Part shown: in pieces, positions 13,797 through 25,787 of the stretch | Layout of the letters: each line of letters opens with the position of its first letter | Numbering within the stretch: the first letter of the stretch is position 1 | NCBI GenBank assembly: GCA_014529385.2 | Contig: CM043967.1 | Location: forward strand, 79,319,278-79,383,277 | Direction of reading: 5' to 3' | DNA: 64,000 nucleotides | DNA from: Adiantum capillus-veneris | Lineage: Eukaryota; Streptophyta; Polypodiopsida; Polypodiales; Pteridaceae | The notes under the pieces: generated by a model | Seen by the model: the letters and a program-made list of their open reading frames with translations, nothing else | What the model was told of the DNA's origin: nothing | Database searches by the model: none | Position numbers and translations under genes: made by a program

Positions 13797-15369
13797 AGAC
13801 ATCCTACGCGTAGGATGTCTCCAGGGTAATTTTGGCAGGGAATTTGGGAAAAGTGAGATTACCAGTGGGTTCAGAGGGTAGGTTTTACCCTAGTAACATA
13901 TTGACTTGAGTGTTTTTCCCCAAAAGCCAAAAGGCGGAGTCAGAAAACGTAAAATTTCAGCAAAGGCTTAAATTGAGTGATTTTTGCATGTTTTTGCAAT
14001 TGTGAAGCATACTTGCACTTGCTGAGAGCATAAGGAAGCATTGGGGACACTTCAGTCTAAAAAATTCAGCAGTAGACATCCTACTTGTAGGATGTCTACA
14101 AGGTGATTTTTGGAAAATCTGAGGTTACCAGTGTGTTTAGAAGGTAGGTTCTACCCTATTTTCACATGGAAAGTGGAAATTTGACCAAATTTTGACAGAT
14201 CAAAGCTAAAAGACGAGAATTGCCAGACATCCTACCCAAATTGTGTCCAAGGCCTAATTTTGAGACCAAACCATAGGATGACTCCAAAGGCATGTTCTAA
14301 ATGTTGTATTGAGTGGATGTGATAAATTTCATCTCATTTGGGTTAGTGAAAGGGAAGATTGAACAGATGTTAGCATTTTTGACTGAAAAAGGCAAGAATA
14401 GCTAGTTTTGGGGTCTTTTGACATCCAAACTCAAATCTAAGCATACCAGTGGGTTGCTGAAGACTAGGGGAATCTTTGGCCCAAGTTTGGGTTCATTCTA
14501 AGCAAAAAGACATCCTACGCGTAGGATGTCTACTTCATGATTCTGAGACCAAAATTCTCCTGTGACCATACCATGCTGTCATATAGCCTTAGATAAGCCT
14601 CCCAGGCAAATTTCATCCAATTTGGAGCTGATTTGACTTCAGAATTCATCAAAACAAACATCAGGCTTTTGGAACAGATTCTTGATCATTTGACCAACCT
14701 ATAGGTGTCAGAATCAAAAAGTAAAAATAGCTGTGAGTTTAGTACATCAAGGGGAAGCTACAGTGCAAGTTTGAGCTTAAACAGAGCAAAAAGACATCCT
14801 ACGCGTAGGATGTCTCCAGGGTCATAAAGTGGTCAAAATTATACTTTGGCCATATAGGGAGGTTCCCAGTGTCTCAAGGATTCCAGAACTTTTTTCAAAA
14901 GTGAATTTGGACCTTGTTTGGCCTATTTACCAAGCAAAGACAAGAATTGCCAGACATCCTACTCTTGGAGTGCACTAGAAGCTTATGCAGCCCAAATCTT
15001 GACCTATTGGCATCCAAATTCAAATCTAAGCATATCATTGGGTTGTTGAGCACTAGGCGAATCTTGGGATCAAGTTTGGACAAAATCTGAGCAGTTAGAC
15101 ATCCTATGCGTAGGATGTCTCCATCTTGATTTAGGATTCCAAACCAACCTATGAGCACACCACTGTGATCAGCACATCAAGGAGAAGCTGGGGTGAAAAT
15201 TTCAAGTCATTCTGAGAAAAAAGACATCCTACGCGTAGGAAGTCTCAAGGCCATTTTTAGGTCCAAATGAAATTATGAGCATACCATTGTGTTGCTAGAC
15301 TCAAGGGGAGTCTCTTGACCAAATTTTGTTAAATTCTGAGCATATAGACATCCTACGCGTAGGATGTCT
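13797..15369. repeat. Array of 24-bp palindromes in the 5' leader of the LTR element
   Basis: Seven full copies of a 24-bp palindrome (AGACATCCTACG followed by its own reverse complement) lie at 13797, 14074, 14508, 14792, 15097, 15222 and 15346. Copies at 13797, 14508, 14792 and 15346 are perfect; 14074 differs in the centre, and 15097 and 15222 by one base each. Half sites remain at 14225 and 14952. Start-to-start distances are 277, 151, 283, 284, 160, 145, 125 and 124, roughly one or two units of ~140 bp, so this is an old tandem array in which the palindrome has been kept better than the DNA between. Each copy could form a 12-bp RNA hairpin or a self-complementary dimer contact. Confidence 0.9.
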
Positions 15370-15892
15370 CCAGGCCAGTTTTAGGGTCCAATTGTAATTT
15401 TAACCATACAAGAGTGTTCACGGTGTCACAGAGATCCCAAATCTTCTTTCAAAATTGGATTTGGACTCATTTTCACCATTCTAAACTGCATTTCACTGTT
15501 TTGGCCATAACTTTCACAAACGATATCGGATCGGAAAAGTTTTTATATCAAAACGTAGCTTTTAATATCAAAATGGCAACCATTTAGTTCAAATTTGAAA
15601 AAAACATCGTTTAAGGCCTCAAAATGCATCCGGAAGTCAGGAGTGTCTAAAATCGACAGTTCGAAATGGTCACGGTTTTGAAGACTGCTAAGTTAGCAGA
15701 TTGAAATTATCTTTTGGAAAAACCATTGGTCACCCGCTAGAAGGTGCTCAAGGCACAAGTATGGCCGTCAAGGGTACATAAATAATTTTTGCATTCATTG
15801 TGAAAAAGTTTTCCAGCTAAATAGAATTTTGCAGATTGTGTGCTAAAGTGAACACAGGTTAGCTAGACTCAAGAATCGCTACGAAGGGACCA

Positions 15893-15953
15893 GTCGTTGC
15901 AGTATAGTGGTAAGTTGCATAAATTATCACTGTTCTTCCACTAGATCGAGGCC
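15893..15953 (+). other. tRNA-Asp-like segment inside the LTR element
   Basis: GTCGTTGCAGTATAGTGGTA plus AGT (15893-15915) matches the first 23 bases of plant tRNA-Asp(GTC) at 22 positions, covering the acceptor strand, D arm and the pol III A box. Downstream, TATCAC at 15925-15930 lies where the anticodon loop TGTCAC would be, and AGATCGAGGCC (15943-15953) matches the B box GGTTCGANNCC at 9 of 11 positions, at about normal spacing. The anticodon and T stems do not pair, so it is not a working tRNA gene. The A-box end also contains a good splice donor, GGTAAGT. Confidence 0.65.
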
Positions 15954-16195
15954 TGCTAAAAAGCTCTAGGAAAAGCAAGCAGCCACTCAAGACAGTATCA
16001 ACCCTGGCAAGCAAGGGAGCTAAGAAGTTCAAGCAAAGCCCAGTTCAATAACTCAGAGATTAAGGCATCCCCAAAAGCTGAAGGACCTCAAGCGAAAAGG
16101 ACCGACACAAGGGTGCTAATAATTTTTATTAGCATTGAGATGAGCAATTAGAGCTATCACTGAACAAGTACAACAAGGGAGTCAAGACGAAAGCA

Positions 16196-18075
16196 ATGGG
16201 GTCTCAAAGGAATCAAACCAGTCAGGAAGAAGCTTCAAGTACATCCACAGAAATTACAAGAGAGAAAATTTGGATCTATCTGATTGGATACTACAAGGAT
16301 TGCCATGCTATGAGGATGTCAATCGGAATTCTTACATCAAGGCAAAGAAATATACAGAGTAAACTCGGACATCTCAATATGTGGAAGTTGAAACAACGAA
16401 GAATGTACTACACCCACATCTAGGTTTCATGGAAGACTATCTGGGATCAATTTACATGAGGCACGGAAAATACATCGACAATGCGGTAGAAATGTTGTAC
16501 AAGGATCAACTTACAGAACTCTATGCATATCCTCCAAGTATTTTTTTGTACAAAGCACAAGATGGAAAATGGAAAATTGGTACCCTCTATGGAGACGAAG
16601 ACGCTCGATACTACAGGGCTGTCACAAGTCAGGAAGTTCCTGTAGAAAACAATCATTACTTTACAGCAAAAGTGTTTGGCTCAAGAGGAGAAGACTACAT
16701 GTCTAAAGGTGGTAATGCAAAGAAGAGGTCATATCTGTATCTTGATACCACAGAAAACCATTATCAAGAGTATTATGGAGAGTTGCCTCGTCCAAAGGGT
16801 GCACATGTTGAGATAACAACAGATTGCGACCAATGTGCCATTGGTCATTTAGTGAAGGACTGCCCAACAAAGATCTACATGGAAAAGAAGAAGCAACAAG
16901 CCAAAAGCAAAATTCAGATAGAGACAACAAGGGAACGGAAGAAAGAATCCCCAACAAAGATCTACATGGAAAAGAAGAAGCAACAAGCCAAAAGCAAAAT
17001 TCAGATAGTGACAACAAGGGAACGGAAGAAAGAATCCCCAACAAGATCTCCAGAAAAGAAGTAGATCTTGTCGCAGAGCACAAAAGATAGGCTCAAGACA
17101 CAGTTGCTTGAGGTCAAGGGTGTCAACGACATTATCATAGAGAATCAGGCTTTCAAAAAAGATCAATTGAATTAGTTGATTCAAGATCGGTTAAGGAACC
17201 TCAGTGAGGACAAGTCAAAGCATCCACAAGGTGATGAAGATGAAGCTCGCAGCTCAAGGTTCGAGAGAAAAAGAAGCCAAGATTTTGACGATAGTGGGCC
17301 AACACAAGAAGAGGTGGCAGAGGTAACAAAAAATATTAGTGCCATGTCACAAGTGGAAGACATGCAAATAGAGTCAATGGATGAAGCTGAAAGTCTACCA
17401 AATAAATTCTCTACCGTGGAATCTTCATTGGTGATTGAACAAATCAAAGAGTATGAGAAGCTAAAAGAATATGTAACTGAAGACATAGAATGCACAGAAG
17501 AACAGGAAATGACTGAGTCCAAGATTGACTACCAAGGACAAGCAATACAGGACATGAATGAATATTTTCAAGAAGAGACTCTACAAAAACCCATGGAACA
17601 ATGGAAACCAATGGCCACGGCGACCATTGCATCAGAAGAAGAGAGTCAACCTCAACATCTTGCTACACAAGCTTCAAAACACTTCCAAGAAGAAAAGTCA
17701 CCATTGAATGACCTTCAAGTGTTAGAAGAAGTAAACACTGATAGAGAGCTTCTGAAATCAAGAATCAAGGCGTCACAGTCAAAAACTAGCAATGAACACC
17801 AACAAGCAGCTACAGCAGAAGATAGTAAGCACTTGGGACATGCTACAACCAGTCAAATGACAAACAAGTTCAACATACAAGAGGATGGCAAAGCCTTCAA
17901 GGCACAAAAGTCCAAGAAAAGTACCGAACGCAATGAGGACATGAGCTACTTGGCAGTGAACAAGAAGATTAAATTCTCATTGGATGTGTATGAGAAACTG
18001 AAATTCAACAGCAGAGATATATTGCACTGCCACGACGAATGTCATGTCTTATGGGCTATGGTTACTTCTAGATAA
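16196..18075 (+). pseudogene. Gag-like polyprotein of the non-autonomous LTR element
   Basis: Most of this length is one reading frame, from about 16220 to 18075, interrupted by a few stops (TAA before 16381, TAG at 17062, TAG near 17173), each one C-to-T change from Gln. A globular first part is followed by a cysteine cluster CDQCAIGHLVKDC (about 16827-16865). It resembles a retroviral zinc knuckle but has three instead of four residues before the His. Next is a Lys/Glu-rich duplicated segment and a long acidic, helix-forming region (17200-17900), ending SLDVYEKLKFNSRDILHCHDE. Only the zinc-knuckle-like motif and the position after the primer site support a Gag role; I do not recognise the rest. 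An overlapping frame at 16196-16423 has an ATG but looks less coding. Confidence 0.5.
16864..17037 (+). repeat. 87-bp in-frame tandem duplication in the Gag-like ORF
   Basis: CCAACAAAGATCTACATGG starts at 16864 and again at 16951. Each 87-bp unit encodes a 29-residue basic segment (PTKIYMEKKKQQAKSKIQI plus a charged end) and the two differ by about one base, so the duplication is recent relative to the element. Confidence 0.9.
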
Positions 18076-18093
18076 GCCAGAACTGTATGAAAT

Positions 18094-19513
18094 TTAGGTA
18101 CAGGTTCCTATATCACATGGAATAGCTGTCACAAGTTTAGGGATTGCAGAAGCTAGCCTCAAACTACGGTCAAAGGTAATCAAAGACAGATTCCTAGTGG
18201 TGGATTCATCGAAAATGAGTACACATTTGATTTTTTCCAAGCACTGGGCAAAAACACTGGCAGAAGAACCTGAATTTTCAACAATGTTCATCACGACTAG
18301 CTCTCAAGAAATCCATCCTACTACTGCTCCAAGATTATCGGCTTTCGACAAAGGCAAAGCCAAAATGAGCCCAAAAATGTCCTACTAACACACGCATCCT
18401 CTTCAATCAAAGTCTTCAATCCAACCCAGAAAAGTTCAAGACAACGCTTCTACATCAACTGACCACATACTTCCACATGAAAGACAGACTCCAAAGAAAA
18501 ATTTTCAACCGGAATACCCTACACTGCGAGATCACCGCCGCCAAAGGTTTTCAAAGGTCTACATTAAAGCTGAAGAAATAAAGATCAAGGATCCAATATG
18601 GGTAAATGATCCTAGCCAATTGACGAAAGATAAACACATGGGATGGATAGCCTCCCACAATAGCCTAGCAGAGCAAGGCTATTATGAGGCTCAAAAGAAA
18701 CTTTGGTTACCAAAACCACAGATCTCGGCTTATGCGGTGGATAAAGGTTTCATAAAGAATCTCCAAAAGCAACAAATCTTATATTTATATCGCCAAAGGA
18801 AACCAACCAACAAGGCTTGCCAAAGGGATGCAGGAAATTTTAAATCCAATTGGCCTTCATACCAACATAGGACTTCATCGACAAATAATCCAAAAAATGG
18901 CACTCTTGTACATCTCAATACGACATCAAAAACATCATGGGAAGTGCCATCTACAATTCTTCAAGTACAAGGTTACTATCAAGGAAATCAGAGAATCTGG
19001 CTACCAAAGATGCCAGGTAAACATTCTTCAATCAAACGACTTCAGCTTGGAAATAATCGCAATTTCACGGAAGGCAAAATCAAGGACAATGTCACAATCA
19101 AGGAAAAGGATATCTGCAAAGACACGCTAATCACATGATGCAGATACAAATGGGTGCCAAAATAACAACACATACCGAAGAAGATTGAAGTCATCTCTAG
19201 CTCTCAAGAAATGTCAAGACATGATGGACAATGTGTTATGGAGAATGGAGTGAGCCAATCTTCTCAACCAAGGGACCAACAACAACAAAAGAAACAAAGG
19301 TCACCCAGGTATGGCAAAAGAAACCAATATTGCCAGTATTGTCCTTTACAAATCCTCTCTTCGAGGATGGGAGTTTTGAATTTCAAAACCTATTCTTGGT
19401 CGAAAGCTCCTGAGAGTAAGTCAAGTCGCCATAATAATCATGGCATAAGAGTCAAGAGTCGGGCAGCTGAGCCGCTAAATGAGCAAGCGTCAGACCCAAG
19501 CTTCATGTCTTAA
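18094..19513 (+). pseudogene. Second decayed coding region of the LTR element, function unknown
   Basis: Coding-like pieces in changing frames follow the Gag-like ORF: VPISHGIAVTSLGIAEASLK (about 18105-18165) to 18388, then 18620-19138, then 19211-19513. The 18620 piece contains two similar motifs, QGYYEAQKKLWLPK and QGYYQGNQRIWLPK, suggesting an internal repeat of a short domain. No polymerase, protease or integrase motif is present. It may be the C-terminal half of a single polyprotein broken by frameshifts. Confidence 0.35.
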
Positions 19514-20596
19514 TATTTTTTGTGGTCTATGAATCTAGATATTTAGATAATAGCTCGAGCTAGAAGAGTTGAGCATATTGAAAAATGGGGTCGCTCATGT
19601 TGGATAGGTGAGCATAAGAGCCGAAGTCTACTATTTTAAATGGTGGAGTGGCAGAGTAGTCCAGAAAACACTCACGCACATGAACACAGTGAGGAGAGTG
19701 GAAAACCTCGTCGCGACAAAAACCCTTCTTGTGAGTAATGTCAGCTCTTGAAGTCAAATATATTTTTGCTTCTCTAGCTACGTTCACTCCTGGAAGCACC
19801 CATTCAAACTCTTCTCGCACCGCATATTGTTTCCCATGAATCTCTCTGTGCAAGCATATATAATGTCCCATCATTGGACATTTAGATTTGACACGATTTG
19901 TGTTCTACCCATGCACTTACACAACAAAATGACGATGATGCAGTGGTAATAGGTTTCATAAGCATTTGCTCAACAACAACGACTCTGACTTCAAGCTACT
20001 AACACTTATCCACTGTATATCCAGTCAATAATAGTAGCCATACGGCCATTAGTACTTTAACTCAACAAAACTGAGTTACATCAAAACATAAGTACATATA
20101 GCCTCACATTTAATTGTGATTAAAGCATTTTTTCCCACTGGGTTTTTCCCTGTAGTCCTATCCAAGTATCCAAGACCTTCATTTTGTAATATACGCCACA
20201 TTTTAATTTTACTATTTTTTTTTTCTTATAAAAACACAAAAAAGCAGACCAACGACATCCCCAAACAACTAGAAAATCAACGGAGAGCGGCCCAGAAAAA
20301 ATTCAAAAAGGCTTCAAGTTTATAGGTACACATACAGGATGACACCCAAAGAAGTAACAATACAGAGCTGCCAAGATAAAGACTTGTTGCAACAACAAAC
20401 CTCACTCAACCTATTCACACTACAACAACCAATCGGAGGGGGAGAGCTATGGCTTCAACTACACTACATGTACAAGAAAAAGGTACCTCAACAACATACA
20501 AAGCATCTGGTAGAAGCAACTGCAACAACAAAAAATTCAACCAGCACTCGTCAAGGCCACTGTAGACATAGGGTCTTGTCGGGGACGACAAGACTT
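19514..20596. other. 3' untranslated interior of the LTR element
   Basis: No coding family is visible. The sequence leads into the polypurine tract and 3' LTR. Confidence 0.4.
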
Positions 20597-20609
20597 CGGA
20601 GGGGGCGAG
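20597..20609 (+). other. Polypurine tract
   Basis: CGGAGGGGGCGAG directly precedes the 3' LTR, the position expected for plus-strand priming. Confidence 0.7.
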
Positions 20610-21674
20610 TGTTGAAAGGTCAACCTTTTAACAATGCTTCCACAAAGATTCCATAAAGATCCCTCAAAGATTCTCTAAAGACTCCAAATAAAGATGCTGA
20701 TGAAGTGATGAAGACGAAGATGGATGCTGTAATGTGAATATACAAGCTCATGGACATCATCGAATATCCCGTTATTATTATCTTGAGCCATTACAGCCAC
20801 TTTTGTAATGTTTACGGGAACCTCATATTTTAAGTCGGCAATTGTATTTAGGCCACATATGCTTGTTGGATGAGCAAAGCCAGCTCAGAGTGTTGTAATT
20901 AAGCTCTATAGAAGCCTAGGGACAAATCAGGTCATTTTGGTAGGAAATTAGGTTTTCTAAGGCTTAGTATATAAGCAAAAACCTAAAGCTTTGTAAAGAG
21001 ACTTCTAATAAATCTGATCTTCTGTGTCGTTGGGAGACTGCGCGAGAGTGAGAGTGTGTGTGTGTGTGCTACGGGAGCTACGGTGGTCGGAATCGCAAAT
21101 GAAGAGCATCAGTGTGTTGCCCACAAGGAGAGCTACGCGTTGATGCTTACATCACGCGCGTTTGTCTGTGTTTTGGCAGATTCACCCGCAAGCTACTTTT
21201 GGAGTTTCGGTGAGTAATTGTTGTCCGTTTTTGCATTGCAGCATATCCATGCGATCAGAGCGAGTAGAGCTACACATTAGGCACTTTAGTTTTTGGAAAT
21301 GTCGACCTGCAAAAATTGGCCAGACATCCTACACGTTTTTGCACGGAGGGTATTGGGTAGGTTTTTTTGGTCACGGACCTTAGGGAGAGTGGCCTATTGG
21401 TATTGATAGGATATCTCTCAAGTTTCATAACGTTTCGAGAACGTCTAATGGGATTTTGGCTTTTGGTAGCATCATAGAAGACTCTCACATTCACAGAACC
21501 GATGGCATGTAGAGTTGATATCTCTGTAGGAATTAGTCATTAGTCGGTCGAGTAGAGGTTGACACCCTTTGCTTGCTTCCATGCGCCTGCGGGTTGAGCT
21601 TCGTCCTCAGCTGACATTATATGTTAGGTGAGTTCTCGCTATGATGACGTCTGTCACGGCGTATCCGTCCAACA
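20610..21674 (+). repeat. 3' LTR of the 9.5 kb element
   Basis: 1065 bp, alignable along its length with 12202-13265 and sharing TG...CA ends, the TATA box (20968-20975) and a mutated half palindrome near 21322. It is followed by the second GTGTA. Confidence 0.92.
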
Positions 21675-21679
21675 GTGTA

Positions 21680-22440
21680 GCCAGATCAATGTTTGCTTTG
21701 TCATCTTTTAGGTGTTTGAGCAGCACTGTGAACAACTTTTCAGCTACATATGTAGGGTTGTTCTTAGAACTAACAGCTTCAAGAATAAATTTTTATACTT
21801 GGGAGTACTACAGTGCTACTACTGGGACTCCTTGGGCCCCCTTTTCCCTATTCCTTAATGCTTCAGCATCTTCCTTCAGATGCTTGATGACATCCTCAAA
21901 TGTGCATGGCTTGGCCTTAGGATTATAAGAAATCCTAAGAACATGCCCCAAAGCTGCTACTGTAGCTTGCTTTTCCCTCCCATGCCACTTTCTACATCAA
22001 AAGTGTTGATAACTTGCTTCATGATCTGTATATCACACCCTACCTTGGTAGCTTCCACTACAACCCTTAAATCCCAGAGGTTGAGCAAAGTTTTCTCATT
22101 AATGTGAAACACATTGCCAGTCTTTGTGTAACGCACGATACTTTCTTGTTTAGTATTTTGTACATGTCTATGTGTAGTCTACTCCTCATCTTTCTGCTTA
22201 GCTATCTTCTTTGTTTTGTCCATCCTGGTTTCTTCTGAGTTCTGCTACAAGATATATATAGACGATGCAATGGTGGTCAAAGAAAAAGCCGCGACCTTAG
22301 AATTATCAGGCTTAGAGAATGAGCATATGAGAGTAGAAGGTGAAGAAGGTACCAAGCTGATAGTTTGCTATGTAGATGGTGATGATGGAGAAGGTTGGGG
22401 TGTAGAGTTGAGCTATGAAAGAGCGTAAGCGAGAAGTGAT
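21680..22440 (-). pseudogene. Older retroelement coding relic interrupted by the LTR element
   Basis: On the minus strand, coding-like pieces read VFHINEKTLLNLWDLRVVVEATKVGCDIQIMKQVINTF across about 21990-22110, then MTKQTLIWL next to the insertion site. The reading appears to resume at 12196-11930. I take this to be an upstream (Gag-type) region of an old minus-strand element. The assignment is uncertain because no diagnostic motif is present. Several stops and frame changes interrupt it. Confidence 0.35.
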
Positions 22441-22619
22441 GGTTCATGCACCTTTCACAAAGTAGTCTTTATATGCACCATGAATGCACCATAACCCTGT
22501 TCCCTTGGTTTTCGGTTCGTTGTGAGCCAGGTGTCCTTCATGCATTCATCGAGCTGCCTATGCATTACTTGGATACTGCTAGCTTCTCATAATAATAGCC
22601 TTTCACCTTTCTGATTTTT

Positions 22620-25600
22620 AGATGGTACTGATCCCGAGACATCTTGTTTCCAAATAATACTAGGTTCTACTCCCAAATCAACTGGCCTCTAAAACTCTGG
22701 CATGATGTTAAATAGATTTAGAGGTTCTTTTTCTGATTTTTGATCAGAATTCTAGCTTTGGGAGAACTAGTGTTTCCTCTGATATGGCATAGTATAGCTT
22801 AATCTTGGCCATATTGTATACTCCAGGCAAGAGTAACCCAGATAAATCTCATAATATGACTATGCCATTAGAGAATACCCAATCCACTTCATATGGTCCT
22901 AGCAAAGCTATTTTCAAATTCAGCTTCTTTGGTCCTAGCTTAGACTAATATAGAAATACCAAATCTCCCTTCTTGAACTCTCTGACGTTTATCCTGCTGT
23001 CATGCTAGTATACTCATCGTTGTTAAACAACCTCCTATTCGAGCATAGCTCTCTGCTTGATTTCATCCAACTGTAATATCTCATTCAACCTTTGTTTCAG
23101 ATTCTTATTAGAATCTATACCTTGTTCCACTGTTAATCTAAGACTTGGAATAACAAACTCCATAGGAACTACTGCCTCTATACCATATACCATTTTGGAA
23201 GGTGTCATTCTAGTAGTAACCTTGTAGGAAGTCTTATATGCCCATAATGGAGTTTGCACCCCACTGGTGTGGTTCCTTCTGAATTATCTTGGTTAGAATA
23301 GTCTTTATGGTTTGTTGTTGCTTTCTACTTGGCCATTGCACCTTGGATAATAAGATATTGATTTCCTGTGCTAAGTTGAAAATAGCTCTATCACTATTTC
23401 CATGGTATCATTAAGGAAATGAGTTCCTTGCTCTGAAAAAATCTCTATAGGACAGTCATATCTGCAAATCATATTCTCGTATAAGAATACAATCGTTGAC
23501 TTGGTAGTATTGTCTGGTAGTTCCTTTGCCTCAACTGACTTGTTGACATAGCATGTAGCCATAATGATATATTTGTATTTTGGGAGTCATCTTCTTAAAT
23601 GGATCCATAAAATCAAGTCCCCATCTCATAAATATTCCTATTGGCTATACTAGAGTCAAACATGTCATTAAAAATGTCACATGTTTTGTAGAATGCTCGA
23701 ACATCTGCCATCATAGTCTGCCCCGAGAGTCTTGCCTATAATATTTACTTATAAGTGATGTCCATGGAAAATTGTCCACCTACATCCTCATTATGAGCCT
23801 CTGTGATGACGTGCATTCTTCCCTTCATTGGCACACACCTTCGAAGTACACCATCAACTCCCAGTCACTAAAGCATCTCTACAACAATGGTGAGCTTCAA
23901 ACTTCTTATAATCACTACCTTCTTGTCTGAATGAGACTACTATTCCGGAAAAAACTCCTTCAAGAGGTAGTCATACACCTCTCGCCATTCTAGATCTAGG
24001 TCTTCTTCTACTGAGCTCTAGAAAAGTTCAGCATTGTCATAATAATCAATATCTAATTCTCTTAAATGATTTTCTCATGTTAAACTGATCATTTAATATG
24101 GGGAAATGCCAGGGGAGAAAAAGCTAGAATATTGGTTAAGCTAGCAGACCGGCCATAGTAGGGATCCAAAGAGGGAAAATAGGGATCCAAAGGGGGGGCC
24201 ATCTGCAAAAGTTCCATGTGCAACAATGGTCTAAAAAGACCCTAAGGTTCAGCCCATTAAGACTTCCAAAATGCTAAGGTTCCAAAATTCAAAGGTTGTG
24301 TCCAAAGGTCAACCTTAAGGGAATTGGATGCTTTGTGTGTGTACAAAAAAGTCTTTGCAATCCCTACTTGGGAGGGGGCGAGCCTTGCATGTAGGGGATG
24401 AGAGAGAAATCCACACACACACACACAAGCTCCTTTTACACAAAGGGAATGAGGGACACATGTCAGCTCCCTAGGCCAGATGCCCACAAGGTGTACCCAA
24501 TTCCTATTGGATGGCCTTGGAGGTGGACCAATGAGAATTAAGCTAGAGTAAATATAGTTTAATTAATTTAAAAACACTTAATAACAGAACCAATGAGAAT
24601 TAAGTCCTCTAGAAGACTATTGGACAATCTCCCAAGGGGTCCAATGAGCATTTAGCAGCCCAATGGCTTGCCTAATTCCTATTGGCCAAGAGGAAAAGGG
24701 GTCCAATGAGAGTTTAGTTGAATTATTAAATTACCTAAAGCTCTCACAAAAGGGAAAAGGGGGACACATGTCAGAAGGCTATCACTTATGCAGCTTAATA
24801 GTCATTGGCTTGACCTGGGGAGGTCCAATGAGGGTAGAGCAAGAGAAAATAGCAAGAGGGCTCACCCACGAGAGAGAGGGGGCTGATTTTTGCAAGGCAT
24901 TATCACACACACACTCACACAATCTCATGTGTGAAGTAAAGAAGACTATCTCTTCCCAAGCTTTGATGGAGAGCTCATCACCTACTCCAAGCTTGTGAGA
25001 TAGAAGCCTACATCGACACACTCTTGGCATGTGGATGCAAATCCAACCAAGAGCCAAGCTTCAATGCATGCTCATCTCCTCTACCAAGCTAATTACTAAG
25101 CTAAGCTATGCTAATATGAGTGATTATGTGAGGAGATGTACATCTTTCTCGTAAGATACTCCTTCTTCCTCTCAATCTACTCTCATACCCTGCTAGCTCT
25201 CACCATCTTCGAAGGTGTGTGATGTCTTGGGTCTGAGACCGGGGATAATTGATGTTGTGTTTGCTAAGTGTTTTGCTTAGTGCATGAAGCTTTCATCTTC
25301 ATTGCACTAGCTAGTCTTGAAGGAACACAAAGAATTGTATTGTACAATGTCTCTCTTGATGGGAGAAACCATAATACAAAGCCTTTTGGAGGGGGGACCG
25401 GCTCCATGCAAATCCGGTCCTCAACTGTTGTCAATAGCTTAATTTCTCTCTGTTTTGAAAGTATTGTTCACGCTATCTAACTAGGTGTTATGATTTTTGT
25501 TGCTCTCTCCACCCAAGCACTCTTGTAATTCTCATTAGGAATCTATTCTAATGAAATGCCCACTATGTTCATGCTAATTTCCGCTACACACAAGTTTTTT

Positions 25601-25787
25601 TAGGCCATTAAATGTTACAAGAATCTACTGGCTTATCTCTTAATGATCTTTTCAAATACCCTTCAGTGCTTCTGGAGAGGGTGTTAGTCCCACAACGTTT
25701 TTTCCCTGGCTTATGGAATGGCAGAGGAACCAAAATTATAGAATTATAGAGATAACAGAGATGTGATAAAGAGAGAAGGGGAGATTT
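22620..25787 (-). pseudogene. Ty3/gypsy integrase relic, split by a solo LTR
   Basis: Minus strand. HHCC-region and upstream pieces read DLEWREVYDYLLKEFFPE (about 23935-23990) and VLRRCVPMKGRMHVITEAHNEDVGG (about 23775-23850). The integrase core has ATCYVNKSVEAKELPDNTTK, CRYDCPIEIFSEQGTHFLND (23400-23470, the second catalytic Asp now Glu) and PLWAYKTSYKVTTRMTPSKMVYG (about 23180-23255). A C-terminal domain keeps LGPYEVDWVF (about 22885-22915). The solo LTR at 24035-25619 interrupts it: upstream coding resumes at 25625-25735 with STEGYLKRSLRDKPVDS. Many stops show it is long dead. Confidence 0.7.
24035..25619 (+). mobile_element. Solo LTR, family L, copy 1 (1585 bp)
   Basis: Begins TGTCATAATAATC, ends AAATGTTACA, and aligns with the two other copies at 25788-27387 (inverted) and 56461-58086. 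Flanks are AGCAT (24030-24034) and AGAAT (25620-25624), a 5-bp target duplication with one change. The interrupted gypsy reading continues across the insertion, which supports the boundaries. No internal retroelement sequence remains. A conserved box GAGGGGGGACCGGCTCCA lies near 25390. Confidence 0.8.

Larger units (their letters stand above)
12202..21674 (+). mobile_element. Complete non-autonomous LTR retrotransposon, 9473 bp, TSD GTGTA
   Basis: Two direct repeats, 12202-13265 and 20610-21674, begin TGTTGAAAGG and end CCAACA. They are flanked by identical 5-bp duplications GTGTA at 12197-12201 and 21675-21679, so the boundaries are exact. A primer-binding site follows the 5' LTR and a purine tract precedes the 3' LTR. 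The interior holds a palindrome array, a tRNA-Asp-like segment and a decayed Gag-like polyprotein. I find no reverse transcriptase, RNase H or integrase motif in any frame, so it would depend on a partner element. The LTRs are clearly diverged (three differences in the first ~60 aligned bases after position 12240), so the insertion is not recent. It sits inside an older minus-strand coding relic (11930-12196 continued at 21680). Confidence 0.9.

Noticed and set aside
13797-15369. CRISPR-like array of short palindromic repeats
   Set aside because: The units lie in the leader of a plant LTR retrotransposon, spacings are 124-284 bp and irregular, and the DNA between copies is itself a drifting tandem repeat. 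No cas genes exist in this context.
15893-15965. A functional tRNA-Asp gene
   Set aside because: Only the 5' third is preserved; anticodon and T stems cannot pair and the acceptor 3' strand is missing.
16196-16423. Separate small gene starting MGSQRNQ in the LTR element
   Set aside because: It has an ATG, but the overlapping frame reads more like protein and continues into the long Gag-like frame; this one stops where the two overlap.
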